A stretch of DNA of 64,000 nt, taken from contig JAEWUC010000008.1 in NCBI GenBank assembly GCA_023397505.1, positions 1 through 64,000 on the forward strand. Reading direction: 5' to 3'. Below, in pieces: positions 54,310 to 63,935 of this stretch. The translations under genes were made by a program, and so were the position numbers. Source of the DNA: Bacteroidota bacterium. Lineage in GTDB: Bacteria; Bacteroidota; Ignavibacteria; Ignavibacteriales; Melioribacteraceae. The notes under the pieces are model-generated. The model made no database searches. It had not been told where the DNA came from and saw only the letters and a list, made by a program, of their open reading frames with translations. Within the stretch, counting starts at the first letter, position 1, and every line of letters starts with the position of its first letter.

Positions 54310-55245
54310 TTATTCATGCTTTTTAAGATTAATAATTCTATCTATCTTCGATCTCATTCCTTCGGCGCCTTGAATTCCGCCCGTGTGCAAAGCAATGATT
54401 TTTTCTCCTTTTTTGAAAAACCCATTTCTGACCAAATCATATATTCCAAACATCATTTTTCCCGTGTAAATCGGGTCTAATGGAATTCCGTTCAGTTTTT
54501 CAAACTCGTTTATAAAGTCAATGAGTTCATAATTAATTTTTGCATAACCGTCGAAATGGTAATCTAGATTTATTTCCCAATTCAAATATTTTTTCCCGGA
54601 ATAATCTAAAACCAATTTTTGAGTTGAGTCTATTAAGAATCCGGCGTTCTTCAAAACGGTGAAGCCAAGAATTTTTTTATTTCCATCCAATCCGGCAACA
54701 AGTCCCGAAAACGTTCCGGCAGTACCGCATGCCGTACAGATGTAATCATAATCAATATTAATAAGTTGTGGAATTTCCGAACACCCTTTTAATGCATTTA
54801 AATTTGTACCGCCTTCGGGAATTATAAAAGCATTGCCGAATTTTTCTTTTAATCTTTCCTGGAATTCTTGAGTATGTTTTAATCTGTACTCGCTTCTTGA
54901 AATATAATGTAAGTTCATACCGTTATCCGAAGCAAATTTCAGTGTCGGATTTAACGGCAAATGTTCTTCGCCGCGAATAATTCCAATAGTTTTAAAACCG
55001 AATATTTTTCCTGCAGCAGACGCCGCATGAATATGATTTGAATACGCTCCCCCGAAAGTTAAGAGCATATTGAAATTACTTCCTTTCGCTTCTAAAAGAT
55101 TGTATTTCAGTTTGAAATACTTGTTGCCGTGAACAAACAGATGAATTAAATCCAAACGAAGCATAAATATTTCCGGTGAACCGGTAATGCCTGGCAATTT
55201 AATTTTTTGAAGTACCGCTTTCTTCAAATTAATTTCTTCGAACAA
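54310..55245 (-). CDS. PLP-dependent ACC deaminase/D-cysteine desulfhydrase family
   Basis: 311 residues from TTG 55245, which has an AGGAAG site at seven bases and avoids overlap with lepB; a longer frame to 55371 is rejected. The lysine that binds PLP is in VHGNKYFKLKYNL, followed by FGGAYSNHIHAASAAG and the phosphate loop CGTAGTFSGL. Family reactions include D-cysteine and ACC breakdown; which one applies cannot be told. Confidence 0.88.
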   Translation of the reverse strand: MFEEINLKKAVLQKIKLPGITGSPEIFMLRLDLIHLFVHGNKYFKLKYNLLEAKGSNFNMLLTFGGAYSNHIHAASAAGKIFGFKTIGIIRGEEHLPLNPTLKFASDNGMNLHYISRSEYRLKHTQEFQERLKEKFGNAFIIPEGGTNLNALKGCSEIPQLINIDYDYICTACGTAGTFSGLVAGLDGNKKILGFTVLKNAGFLIDSTQKLVLDYSGKKYLNWEINLDYHFDGYAKINYELIDFINEFEKLNGIPLDPIYTGKMMFGIYDLVRNGFFKKGEKIIALHTGGIQGAEGMRSKIDRIINLKKHE

Positions 55246-55341
55246 ATTATTTCTTCCTATGTTGGAACAAAATTTAAACAAACCGGTTATAAAACCGTCC
55301 AATTTCCTGCAAATAAAATTCAACACAAAATAACAATGAAC

Positions 55342-56232
55342 ATGAAAAAAGAAAATCAAAAACCCGCGCAAACTAAAAAAAGAATCAAAGATGTTGTTAA
55401 AGAATATTCGATAATGATATTTATACTTTTCATAGTTACGTCCTCGTTAATTCAAGGTTCGCGTGTTCCAACGGGTTCGATGGAAACAACCGTTTTAATA
55501 GGCGACTGGACAATGGTGAACAAGCTCCGTTATAATTTAACAACTCCGCGAAACATTCCATTTACAGATATAGAGCTGCCACATTTGGAATTGTTAAAGT
55601 GGAACGACCCCCAACCATATGATATTGTTGTTTTTGAATTCCCCGGCAACAGAGATAATATCAAACATACCGCAATTGAAAATTATGTTAAACGTTGCAT
55701 CGGTACACCGGGCGATACGGTACAAATAATTAATCGTGTTGTATATGTAAACGGGAAGGAATTCAAACGTCCGCCGCATATTCAATATTTGAAATCGGAG
55801 AGTTATCCAGAGTATTATTCCGACCCGGATATTTTTCCTATTGGCAGCGGTTGGAACTCCGATAATTACGGTCCGCTCGTTGTTCCATCCAAGGGAGATG
55901 TTATTAAACTTTCAGTAGAAAATATTAACCAATGGGAAACTTTTATAAACCGAGATTTTGAAAAAGATGTTGTTGATGTACGCAACGGAAAAATTTTCAT
56001 TAGCGGAAAAGAAACGAATGAATATATTGTTACCGATGATTATTATTTTATGATTGGCGATAACCGAGACAACAGTCTCGACAGCCGCTTCTGGGGATTT
56101 GTGCCGCGCCGCAATGTCGTCGGCTCGCCGATGTTTGTTTATTTTTCATGGGACAGCGATATACCTTTCAGCGATTTTTTTAATCTTATATCTTCAATTA
56201 GACTTGACCGCATCGGGAAAATTATTTACTAA
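55342..56232 (+). CDS. lepB: Signal peptidase I
   Basis: 296 residues. One membrane segment (about 23-40), then the Ser-Lys dyad: Ser46 in PTGSMETT and Lys117 in ENYVKRCIGTPGD, and GDNRDNSLDSRFWGFV. It cleaves exported proteins. The start may be ATG 55336 or 55342; both lie before the membrane segment. Confidence 0.95.
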   Translation: MKKENQKPAQTKKRIKDVVKEYSIMIFILFIVTSSLIQGSRVPTGSMETTVLIGDWTMVNKLRYNLTTPRNIPFTDIELPHLELLKWNDPQPYDIVVFEFPGNRDNIKHTAIENYVKRCIGTPGDTVQIINRVVYVNGKEFKRPPHIQYLKSESYPEYYSDPDIFPIGSGWNSDNYGPLVVPSKGDVIKLSVENINQWETFINRDFEKDVVDVRNGKIFISGKETNEYIVTDDYYFMIGDNRDNSLDSRFWGFVPRRNVVGSPMFVYFSWDSDIPFSDFFNLISSIRLDRIGKIIY

Positions 56233-56237
56233 AGTAA

Positions 56238-56277
56238 TGGAACGCAGATTTAATGATTCATTAAGATTTGCGTTCCA
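56238..56277. terminator. Near-palindromic hairpin between lepB and TonB receptor
   Basis: TGGAACGCAGATTTAATGA (56238-56256) pairs with TTCATTAAGATTTGCGTTCCA (56257-56277) with two mismatches. It lies between convergent genes and probably terminates transcription from both sides, although no T-run is strong. Confidence 0.6.
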
Positions 56278-56294
56278 CATGTTTATTTCAAATT

Positions 56295-58514
56295 CTAAAT
56301 TCCGACACTAAAACCAAAGACTATCATTCTCTGTCCAAAGTAACTTTGAATTTCATTTCTCTCGCTGTAATCCGGTGAATACGAATAGCCGAAAATGTTA
56401 TTAAAATCAAAAATGTTAATTCCTTCCACATAACCGATAAAAGAATATTTATCAAAAAAAGTATCTAAATATGTTAAACGAAGATCTACCCTTTTGTAAT
56501 CCGGGAAGCGCGATGAATTTGTTGAAGCGTAAACCGGCTCGTATATATTTATATCACTTCTATAATATGAACCAGTCACTGGTGTGAACGGTCTTCCCGT
56601 TGCGTATTTTGCAGTTAACCCGAGTTGAAATTTTTCAGATAAACTATATCTTGCAACCAAAGAAATATTATGTGTTATGTCAAAACTGCTGCTTGTGTAA
56701 TTATCAAAATCCATCCACAAACGTTTTGTATTTATGAAGCCGTAAGAAATCCAGCCGTTTATTCCGAACGGAAAATCTCCTTTGTAAATTATATCAATGC
56801 CGTTTGCAAAGCCATGGCCGGAGTTATCATAATTTAACAAATCGTTTTCGAGAGGTAGATTTTTGTATTCTTTAGTATAAACTTCTACGCGGAAAGAATT
56901 AAAATCATTCACCAAGTATTCATACGAGGCAATTAGATGAAGGGCTTGCATCGGTTTCAGATTTGGATTGCCGTCAACGGGACTGTATAAACGCGGATCG
57001 GGTATTTGTTTAAAAACTCCAGCGCCTAAACGAAATATTGATTTATCATTTAATTTATAGCCGAACCCAAAACGCGGATCGATCCAATTGACATTCAGGT
57101 CAACAAAATTATCGTAACGTATTCCGGCTGTAGCCGATAAATTTTCTATTCCCAGAAAATGCGCTTGTTGAAATTCCGTGAAGGCACCGAATCTTCTCCC
57201 GTTAAATTTTGCATCTATAGTTTTTGCATAGCCGTCGGGACGAATATCATAATCCTCAACAGGGATTTTTCCTTCGTACTGAACAACCCGGTTTTCAACT
57301 TCCACGCCGGCAAGAAGTTTTGTGCTTCCGCCGAGAACAAGTTCAACATCGCTTCGGAATGAATAAACATAATCTGTTTTAAGAAGGTCGAGAATACCAA
57401 ACTTCCATGAATTTGAGTATTTGTTGTATGATGCGCTGTTTTTAAAGACAACATTTTCAAACAAGATTTCTGTTGATTGAAGATTAACAAAAGTGTTTTT
57501 TGTATTTCCGTTGAATACACCGTTATATTCTGCACGTTCTACATTAACCCCCTGTTTATCTTCAGCTAAAATTGTGAACAATTTTAGCTTGCCGGTATTC
57601 GAATATTTATAAACAATTCCGCCCGAAAAATTTCTTGAAGTGGGAGCTACACTCATCCTCTCCTGTCCGCCGTTAAGCCAGTATATTGGTTTTACAAAAT
57701 TTTGTTGAGCATCGAAATACAAACCAAGTTTTTCAGGCGTAACATTTATACTCGAAGTAACATTTGCATTGGCGAGCGAAATGCCGATATTAAAATTTGT
57801 CTGCGCAAATTGATCTCTTGTTTCAATATCCAACACACCGGATAGTACATTTCCGTATTTAGCTGAAAATCCTCCGCTGGTAAAATAAATTGATTTAACC
57901 GCACTTTGATTTAGGTTGGAAAAAAGTCCGCCGTAAGTCGATTCAAAAGTGAAGGGATGATAAACCACCGACTGATTAATCATTGTAATTGTTTCTATCG
58001 GGTCTCCGCCGCGGACATACAATTGCGCGCTTTCGGCAACTTGAGTTACCCCCGGCATGGTTTTTAATGATTGATAAATATCAGTAGCCGCACCCGGTGT
58101 TGTTAAAACATCTATTCTACTAATTACCAATCCCTTTTCTTTTTCTGATCCGTAAGAACTTGCGGTAACAATTGCTTCATTTAATTTAACGGTATTCTCA
58201 TTTAAAACGATATCTTCGTTTATTTTTGTTGATGAAGCAATATCAAGTTCTTTCGAAAACTTTGCATAACCGACAATACTGGCAATCAAAGTTGCTTTTC
58301 CTGTTAGCGATGTTTTAAAACTGAACGAGCCGTCATCATCGCTCATTGATCCATCTGAAGTATCCAGTAGAAATACATTTACATAAGGAATCGGTTTTCC
58401 TTTATCATCTTTTATTATTCCTCTTATAACAGTTTTATGTTGTGCGGATAAATTTGCTATCATTATTAACAAGTATAATATTACATAAATTATCTTTTTC
58501 ATTTTATCTGACAT
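56295..58514 (-). CDS. TonB-dependent receptor (carboxypeptidase-like N-terminus)
   Basis: 739 residues (ATG 58502 is an alternative start). Signal peptide ends LSAQ, then a carboxypeptidase-like domain (VIRGIIKDDKGKPIPYVNVFLL), the plug (YVRGGDPIETITMIN, FTSGGFSAKYGNVLSGVLD) and a 22-strand barrel ending GQRMIVFGFSVGI. No STN domain, so it is not tied to FecR. Three bases after the TPR gene; the substrate is unknown. Confidence 0.92.
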   Translation of the reverse strand: MSDKMKKIIYVILYLLIMIANLSAQHKTVIRGIIKDDKGKPIPYVNVFLLDTSDGSMSDDDGSFSFKTSLTGKATLIASIVGYAKFSKELDIASSTKINEDIVLNENTVKLNEAIVTASSYGSEKEKGLVISRIDVLTTPGAATDIYQSLKTMPGVTQVAESAQLYVRGGDPIETITMINQSVVYHPFTFESTYGGLFSNLNQSAVKSIYFTSGGFSAKYGNVLSGVLDIETRDQFAQTNFNIGISLANANVTSSINVTPEKLGLYFDAQQNFVKPIYWLNGGQERMSVAPTSRNFSGGIVYKYSNTGKLKLFTILAEDKQGVNVERAEYNGVFNGNTKNTFVNLQSTEILFENVVFKNSASYNKYSNSWKFGILDLLKTDYVYSFRSDVELVLGGSTKLLAGVEVENRVVQYEGKIPVEDYDIRPDGYAKTIDAKFNGRRFGAFTEFQQAHFLGIENLSATAGIRYDNFVDLNVNWIDPRFGFGYKLNDKSIFRLGAGVFKQIPDPRLYSPVDGNPNLKPMQALHLIASYEYLVNDFNSFRVEVYTKEYKNLPLENDLLNYDNSGHGFANGIDIIYKGDFPFGINGWISYGFINTKRLWMDFDNYTSSSFDITHNISLVARYSLSEKFQLGLTAKYATGRPFTPVTGSYYRSDINIYEPVYASTNSSRFPDYKRVDLRLTYLDTFFDKYSFIGYVEGINIFDFNNIFGYSYSPDYSERNEIQSYFGQRMIVFGFSVGI

Positions 58515-58517
58515 TTA

Positions 58518-59303
58518 TTATTTATTTGCTATTTTCTTTTCTAGCTCAGGAAGTAGAGAATATTTCACCCAACCGTATTCGGGTTCAACACTTAATGCTT
58601 TTTTATATGAAAAAATTGCCGCATCGTAATTGTTTAATTTTTCTTGAGTTCTGCCAATCCACACAAGGGTTTCTGCGTAACCCCAAACAGGGTTTAAGTT
58701 ATTTTCATTTTCATCTTTTTCAAAAAGCTTAACTGCATAATTGAAATTTTTTAACGCGTCTTCATCGCTTCCGCCAAACATTTTAGGAGTGTTGAATTTC
58801 ATCATTCCTCTTATCACATAACCATAGGGTTTATCCGGGGCAATACTTTGTGCTTCATCTAGCAAAGAATGAATTTGGGGTGAAAGAGTAACCGCACTCA
58901 TCGGATTTGTTGCGATCTTCATCATATAAATTGCCGCAGAAAGAATTTTTCCATCAGCTGAAAGATTTTTATCATTCTGTAATTTTCCCGCATTATGCAA
59001 CGCGGTTTCATAATACTTATCAAATAAATTTTCGCCGCCGTTGCCCATACTCATCTCAAGAAGTTTGTAATCAATTAATGTTATGTAATAAAGCGGAAGT
59101 AAATTGGATTGATCTGCCGTAGACGAATTTTCAAATATTGTGCGGGCTTCAAGCAGTTGATCTTTACTATAATGCAAGTAAGCTGTTTTCGATAAAATTT
59201 TTCCTTCGTCGATAAGTTTGTCAAAGGAAGTCTCTTGCGCAGAAACGATTATTGACAGCAAAAGCATTACTGCGATTGCTAATAATTTGAATTTGTTTTT
59301 CAT
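58518..59303 (-). CDS. Secreted tetratricopeptide-repeat protein
   Basis: 261 residues from ATG 59303 (GGAG site). Signal peptide ends VSAQ. TPR-like helices at the C-terminus (WGYAETLVWIGRTQEKLNNYDAAIFSYKKALSVEPEYGW). Located directly before the TonB receptor and after the palindromic operator at 59330, so it is probably a periplasmic partner of the receptor. Confidence 0.82.
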   Translation of the reverse strand: MKNKFKLLAIAVMLLLSIIVSAQETSFDKLIDEGKILSKTAYLHYSKDQLLEARTIFENSSTADQSNLLPLYYITLIDYKLLEMSMGNGGENLFDKYYETALHNAGKLQNDKNLSADGKILSAAIYMMKIATNPMSAVTLSPQIHSLLDEAQSIAPDKPYGYVIRGMMKFNTPKMFGGSDEDALKNFNYAVKLFEKDENENNLNPVWGYAETLVWIGRTQEKLNNYDAAIFSYKKALSVEPEYGWVKYSLLPELEKKIANK

Positions 59304-59329
59304 GACACTCTCCATTATATAAATAAAGA

Positions 59330-59346
59330 ACTTTGTAAAACAAAGT
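59330..59346 (-). promoter_or_regulatory. Palindromic operator copy 2
   Basis: ACTTTGTAAAACAAAGT, a perfect 7-3-7 palindrome, 27 bases before the TPR start codon. It is the reverse-complement match of copy 1 at 60272-60288 (16 of 17 positions). Confidence 0.7.
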
Positions 59347-59361
59347 TTATAGATAAAAAAA

Positions 59362-59658
59362 TTATTTCTTAATCATCTTTTCTAATTGTTCTATATATGC
59401 TTCAAATGCGCTTTTGCCTTTTTTGGATAGCGAATAAACGGTTCTCGGTTTTCGATCAATGAATTCTTTTTTAACATTGATGTATGCAGCATCTTCAAGT
59501 TTTTTAAGATGTACGCTCAAATTGCCGTCTGTTGCATTCACCTTTTCCTTCATGAATACAAAATCCGCTTCATCAACCGTGATCAACAAAGCCATTATTG
59601 CCAGACGGATTCTCGAATGAATTATATCATCCAATTGTTGATAATCAAAATCGTTCAC
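59362..59658 (-). CDS. Winged-helix transcriptional regulator (HTH_34-type)
   Basis: 98 residues, a single winged helix: IHSRIRLAIMALLITVDEADFVFMKEKVNATDGNLSVHLKKLEDAAYINVKKEF, then the wing RKPRTVYSLSKKGKSAFEAYI. It starts with ATGA overlap on the membrane-protein gene. The two nearly identical palindromes flanking this unit are its likely operators. Confidence 0.9.
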   Translation of the reverse strand: MNDFDYQQLDDIIHSRIRLAIMALLITVDEADFVFMKEKVNATDGNLSVHLKKLEDAAYINVKKEFIDRKPRTVYSLSKKGKSAFEAYIEQLEKMIKK

Positions 59659-60251
59659 GATATTGCCGCCGTTTGTCTTTTATATTTTTTATATAGAGCA
59701 ATGCCGGGTATGGTTTGGAACAAAAACATTACCAGCACCATTACTAAAAATTGATGGTGTGAAGCAACAAACAACATGATTATTCCACCAACCCACCATC
59801 CGAAGGAAATATTTCTAAACCATTTAGAACCGACAATTGTACCGGAAACAAAGTATGAAATTCCCACCACCAAACATATAAGCGGACTAATTGCCCAAAC
59901 GGTAATAACTCCGGATGCCGGCCCAATAAAACCAATTACAGAACATACAATTCCGCTTGAAACCCAGACGGCTCCGATAATTTTTCCCGCAAATGTTGAT
60001 GGGTGTTTTATTTTTTGATTTCTTTTATTAATAAAAGAAAATATCCAGCCAATGGGAACAAGCGCTGCCCAAATCCAACCATAATTAAAATACATTTTAC
60101 CAGCTACTAATATATATTGAAGCAGCATTCCAATAATAACCAGCACACCCCATATGATATAATCCAATCCGTTGTGCATAACGTTTTGTTTTGTTTCTTC
60201 GATTACCTTCCGTATAAATTGAAGTTCTTCTATGGCTTTGTTTTCGTCCAT
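59655..60251 (-). CDS. Membrane protein cotranscribed with the regulator
   Basis: 198 residues from ATG 60251 (a GTG three bases upstream is possible). Five or six membrane segments after a short coiled N-terminus (EELQFIRKVIEETKQNVMHNGLDYIIWGVLVIIG). I recall similar proteins paired with HTH_34 regulators, but not their function. It may pass a signal to the regulator. Confidence 0.72.
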   Translation of the reverse strand: MDENKAIEELQFIRKVIEETKQNVMHNGLDYIIWGVLVIIGMLLQYILVAGKMYFNYGWIWAALVPIGWIFSFINKRNQKIKHPSTFAGKIIGAVWVSSGIVCSVIGFIGPASGVITVWAISPLICLVVGISYFVSGTIVGSKWFRNISFGWWVGGIIMLFVASHHQFLVMVLVMFLFQTIPGIALYKKYKRQTAAIS

Positions 60252-60271
60252 CACATTTTCCTTTATAAAGC

Positions 60272-60288
60272 ACTTTGTTTTACAAAGC
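60272..60288 (-). promoter_or_regulatory. Palindromic operator copy 1
   Basis: ACTTTGTTTTACAAAGC, 7-3-7, before the membrane-protein gene. Only the last base breaks the symmetry. It lies just downstream of a TTGACA-type promoter on the minus strand. Confidence 0.7.
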
Positions 60289-60289
60289 G

Positions 60290-60318
60290 AACCTATTCAA
60301 TTTATTCTTTTTTGTCAA
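60290..60318 (-). promoter_or_regulatory. Probable sigma-70 promoter of the regulator operon
   Basis: On the minus strand, TTGACA (60318-60313), 17-base spacer, and TAGGTT as a weak -10 (60295-60290). The operator begins two bases after the -10, so a repressor bound there would block transcription. Confidence 0.4.
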
Positions 60319-60341
60319 GTTTAAAATTTTGAGAGATAATT

Positions 60342-61289
60342 CTATTCAGATTCAAGCCCTGCGATATCAAGAATATGTTTTGGAACCCGAGGTTCACCCG
60401 CAAAAAAATCACCCTTTTTGCCTTGTGTTAATGCCCACCGATCCAACCAGGAGATGCCGTTATTTTTAATAAACGTGTTTTCTGATTTGTATGCTTCGTC
60501 GGTTAGAGCTTCCTCTATAGTAATAAATTCGTAACTCTCCCCTCGAATCATTTCGCAAAGCTTATCGTAATAATCCGAGTTTATCCTGTTGGAGTGAATA
60601 AGCAGTATCTGATTGATTTGCCTGCCGAATAATTTTTGTGTTTGGTTTTCGAAGTAGCGGATTTTCTGCTTCATGTATTCAACATATTCCTCGCCGATTC
60701 TCCTTCTCAAATCTTCATCGCCGGATTTTACGGCATTATCATACGCTGCACAGTAAATCCACTCCGAATTGTCTATTGTTACCGGCGCTACAGTATAACC
60801 ATGTTCACTTAAAAATTTTTCTATCTCGTCGCGGTATTCAATTGTCAGCCCGGTGTGCAAAAACGGGTGCCGGAAAAACCTTGGTTTTTTTCCGACTTCT
60901 TTCAGAATTTTCTTAGTTACACGCTCTCCAAGTAAAATATCTTTTTTATATTCATCAATTGGAGTTTTATTCGCGCTTGGGTGAGAATATGTATGATTGC
61001 CCAACTCAACACCGGCATCTCTCCACATTTTGAAAACATCAATTATTTCAGCATCTAATTCTCCTTTAACTTCAAGTTTTATTTCATTAACAAATGCAGT
61101 TACCGGGGTTTCTTGAGATTTAATTTTATCAAGAAGTCGTGAGACATACATTCTTAATTCTTCGTTCGATAATGATGAACGGTTAAACGGCAGATCATCT
61201 ATTGTAACGGCCATCTTTTTGGTTTGAGGAAATATTATTCCGGTAAAAATTAATACAAGAAACAAAAATTTTATGATTAGTTTATTCAT
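60342..61289 (-). CDS. Polysaccharide deacetylase-family protein, exported
   Basis: 315 residues; AAGGA before ATG 61289; signal peptide ends FPQ. NodB-type motifs: AVTIDDLPF (Asp pair), NHTYSHP (His pair) and RHPFLHTG. It removes acetyl groups from a polysaccharide or peptidoglycan or similar. Ends in ILDIAGLESE. Confidence 0.9.
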   Translation of the reverse strand: MNKLIIKFLFLVLIFTGIIFPQTKKMAVTIDDLPFNRSSLSNEELRMYVSRLLDKIKSQETPVTAFVNEIKLEVKGELDAEIIDVFKMWRDAGVELGNHTYSHPSANKTPIDEYKKDILLGERVTKKILKEVGKKPRFFRHPFLHTGLTIEYRDEIEKFLSEHGYTVAPVTIDNSEWIYCAAYDNAVKSGDEDLRRRIGEEYVEYMKQKIRYFENQTQKLFGRQINQILLIHSNRINSDYYDKLCEMIRGESYEFITIEEALTDEAYKSENTFIKNNGISWLDRWALTQGKKGDFFAGEPRVPKHILDIAGLESE

Positions 61290-61307
61290 TACAAATCCTT
61301 TCTAAGT

Positions 61308-63041
61308 TTATTTTGATTTATATAAAACTTTACCGCCAACAATTGTATAAAGCACTTTCGCATTTATAATTTCATCGTCTTTACAATTCAATAAATTTTT
61401 AGAAAGCACAACAATATCGGCAAGTTTACCGGGCTTTATAGTGCCTTTTAAATTTTCTTCGAATGAAGCGTATGCACCGCTAATTGTGTATGATTTCAGG
61501 GCTTCCATCCTCGTCATTTTTTGGCCGGGATAAAAATATGTTCCGTCGTTAGATTTTCGCGTAACCGCCGCATAAAAACATTTTATCGGATCAACATCTT
61601 CCACGGGTGCGTCTGTGCCGTTACAGACAACAACGCCCGCATCAATAAATTTTCTCCATGAATAAGATTCGTCTGCCGCGCGGACACCACCTATTCTTTC
61701 CGGGACAAATGTCGCATCCGAAGTGCAGTGAACCGATTGCATTGCGGCAATAACTCCAAGTTTTGCAAATCTGCGAATATCGGGTTCGGTTACATGTTGA
61801 GCGTGTTCAATTCTCCAACGCAAATCTTTTTTGCCGGGATTTTCCGAAAAAATTTCAGCGTAAAGATTTAGAACTTCAAAATTGCCCCTATCGCCTATCG
61901 CATGAATGCACATTTGATAACCATTCTCTATTGCGAGTTTTGCTATCTTTTTCAATGTATCAACCGGCGTAACATTCGCACCGTAATGATCCAGCAGATC
62001 GGAATACGGCGCAATCATCCAAGCGCCGCGCGAACCGAGCGCGCCGTCTATATATTGTTTTATTGAACGAACATTTAGAAAATTATTAGCGTAACCGGAA
62101 AGTTTATACTTCTCAAGACTGTTTTTCATTAAATGAATTGAATCTCCAACCATTACATTTAAACGTACATTTAATTTATTCGAGTCCGCGAGTTGTTTTA
62201 TTAAATCAATTGTTTCAAAAGTTTCGCCCGCATCGGTAAAAGATGTAATTCCTTTTTTCAAACAATCTTCCGAAGCGAGTTGACTTTTGCGGATAAAATC
62301 CGCGCGGATTTGTTCCGGCGTTCTTTTTCTTAAATACTCATCGTAAAATTTTCTAATTAAATTTTCCGCGTTCTCTTCAAATACCCCTATGGGATTTCCA
62401 GTAGAATCACGTACAATCGTTCCACCATTTGGATTTTTTGTGTTCTCATTAACACCGGCAATTTGCATTGCTTTTGCATTTGCAAATATCGCATGTCCGC
62501 TTGCATGTGAAAGCATTACGGGGTTGTTGGGTACTGCACTACTTAAAACATTATGAACAGGGTAACCATTAATGTTTATTTCGGGTTTAGGATCAAATTT
62601 TTCTTGATGCCATCCGCGTCCAATTATCCACTCGCCCGGGCGGCTTTGTTCTGCCGCTTTCGCAACCATAGCGATCACTTCATCCCAATTTCTTGCCGGG
62701 CGCAAATCAATGTTTATTAACGATTCACCGAGTCCGATAAAATGCGCGTGGCTTTCGTTGAAACCTGGCATCATGAATTTTCCTTCGAGATCAATAACTT
62801 CGGTTGAATCACCAATATAATTTTCAGCGTCTTCATCCAAGCCGACGAATAAAATCTTATCGTCTTTTATTGCAACGGAGGTTGCATTTGTAATCGAATC
62901 TTCGAGCGTGGCTATTACACCGTTTATAAAAACCAAATCAGCGGGATTGTTCACGTTCTTGCCTCCGCAATTTTCTAAAATCAACAGAGATATAATTAAA
63001 GCGATTACAAAAAATATTTTTGAATATTTTTCCGACATCAT
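61308..63041 (-). CDS. Amidohydrolase lipoprotein (YtcJ-like)
   Basis: 577 residues. A signal peptide with LENC suggests lipid anchoring. Metal motifs: ESHAHF, CIHAIGDRG, EHAQHV and NGTDAPVED. YtcJ-like amidohydrolase-3 proteins cleave amide or ester bonds; the substrate is unknown. 18 bases upstream of the deacetylase gene, so they may be cotranscribed. Confidence 0.9.
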   Translation of the reverse strand: MMSEKYSKIFFVIALIISLLILENCGGKNVNNPADLVFINGVIATLEDSITNATSVAIKDDKILFVGLDEDAENYIGDSTEVIDLEGKFMMPGFNESHAHFIGLGESLINIDLRPARNWDEVIAMVAKAAEQSRPGEWIIGRGWHQEKFDPKPEININGYPVHNVLSSAVPNNPVMLSHASGHAIFANAKAMQIAGVNENTKNPNGGTIVRDSTGNPIGVFEENAENLIRKFYDEYLRKRTPEQIRADFIRKSQLASEDCLKKGITSFTDAGETFETIDLIKQLADSNKLNVRLNVMVGDSIHLMKNSLEKYKLSGYANNFLNVRSIKQYIDGALGSRGAWMIAPYSDLLDHYGANVTPVDTLKKIAKLAIENGYQMCIHAIGDRGNFEVLNLYAEIFSENPGKKDLRWRIEHAQHVTEPDIRRFAKLGVIAAMQSVHCTSDATFVPERIGGVRAADESYSWRKFIDAGVVVCNGTDAPVEDVDPIKCFYAAVTRKSNDGTYFYPGQKMTRMEALKSYTISGAYASFEENLKGTIKPGKLADIVVLSKNLLNCKDDEIINAKVLYTIVGGKVLYKSK

Positions 63042-63065
63042 TTTTATTCCGCAATTTTAAAAGAA

Positions 63066-63935
63066 TCATTTTCTATTTACAAGAATAACACCACCGATAA
63101 TTATCAATCCGCTTACAAGTGTTATAAACGTAATTTGTTCATTCAACAAAATCCATGCGCCGAAGAATGTTACAAACGGTTCGATATAAAGAAATACGCC
63201 GACTTTTGATGCGCTCATTTCTTTTAACGACTGCGCCCATAATGCGTATGCTGCGCCGGAACAAATTATTCCAAGAAATAGAATCGACAACCATCCGCCG
63301 AGCGAAAGATTAACTACTGCGTTTATGTTATCCCCATTAACGGTAAAAGGTGAAATTAAAACCGCGACGAAAAAAAACATATAAAGCGTTGTCATAATAG
63401 GCGAATAGTGAAATGTAATTTTTTTATTCACCATCGAATAGATTGACCAGGTGATTGAACTGCCGACTACAAGCATGTCTCCTTTGTTTTTAATCAGATC
63501 GATAGAAAATAAATCACCTTTGCTTATTAATAGAATCAATCCTAAAAATGCAATCGCAATTCCAATAATTTGTTGTATTAAAATTTTTTCTTTGAAAAAA
63601 ACAGAACTAAGAATTGCCATAAAAACCGGCGTGATGCCTATTATCCAGCCAGTGTTTGATGCGCTCGTCCATTGAAGTCCCGTAACCTGAATCCAAAGAT
63701 GAAAGCAGGCAATTAACGCAAGCACAAAAACCCATCCGTGGTCTTTAAGATTGATGGTAAACTTATTCTTTTGTTTGACTGCAATTATGGCTAAGAAAGT
63801 CATTCCTAAAATTTGACGAATGAAAACAATTACTTCAGGGCTAACTTCTCTTAAAGCATCTTTTGTTGCAATAAATGAAAACCCCCAAACAATTACCGCG
63901 AACAATGGCTTCCAATATATTTTAAATCTTTCCAT
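63066..63935 (-). CDS. EamA/DMT-family transporter
   Basis: 289 residues, ten membrane segments in two EamA repeats (VIVWGFSFIATKDALREVSPEVIVFIRQ; later FLYIEPFVTFFGAWILLNEQITFI). Exports or imports small metabolites; substrate unknown. 24 bases upstream of the amidohydrolase gene. Confidence 0.92.
   Translation of the reverse strand: MERFKIYWKPLFAVIVWGFSFIATKDALREVSPEVIVFIRQILGMTFLAIIAVKQKNKFTINLKDHGWVFVLALIACFHLWIQVTGLQWTSASNTGWIIGITPVFMAILSSVFFKEKILIQQIIGIAIAFLGLILLISKGDLFSIDLIKNKGDMLVVGSSITWSIYSMVNKKITFHYSPIMTTLYMFFFVAVLISPFTVNGDNINAVVNLSLGGWLSILFLGIICSGAAYALWAQSLKEMSASKVGVFLYIEPFVTFFGAWILLNEQITFITLVSGLIIIGGVILVNRK

Noticed and set aside
55246..55371. Longer N-terminus of the PLP enzyme.
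   Set aside because: It would overlap the divergent lepB start; TTG 55245 has a good ribosome site and gives the normal family length.
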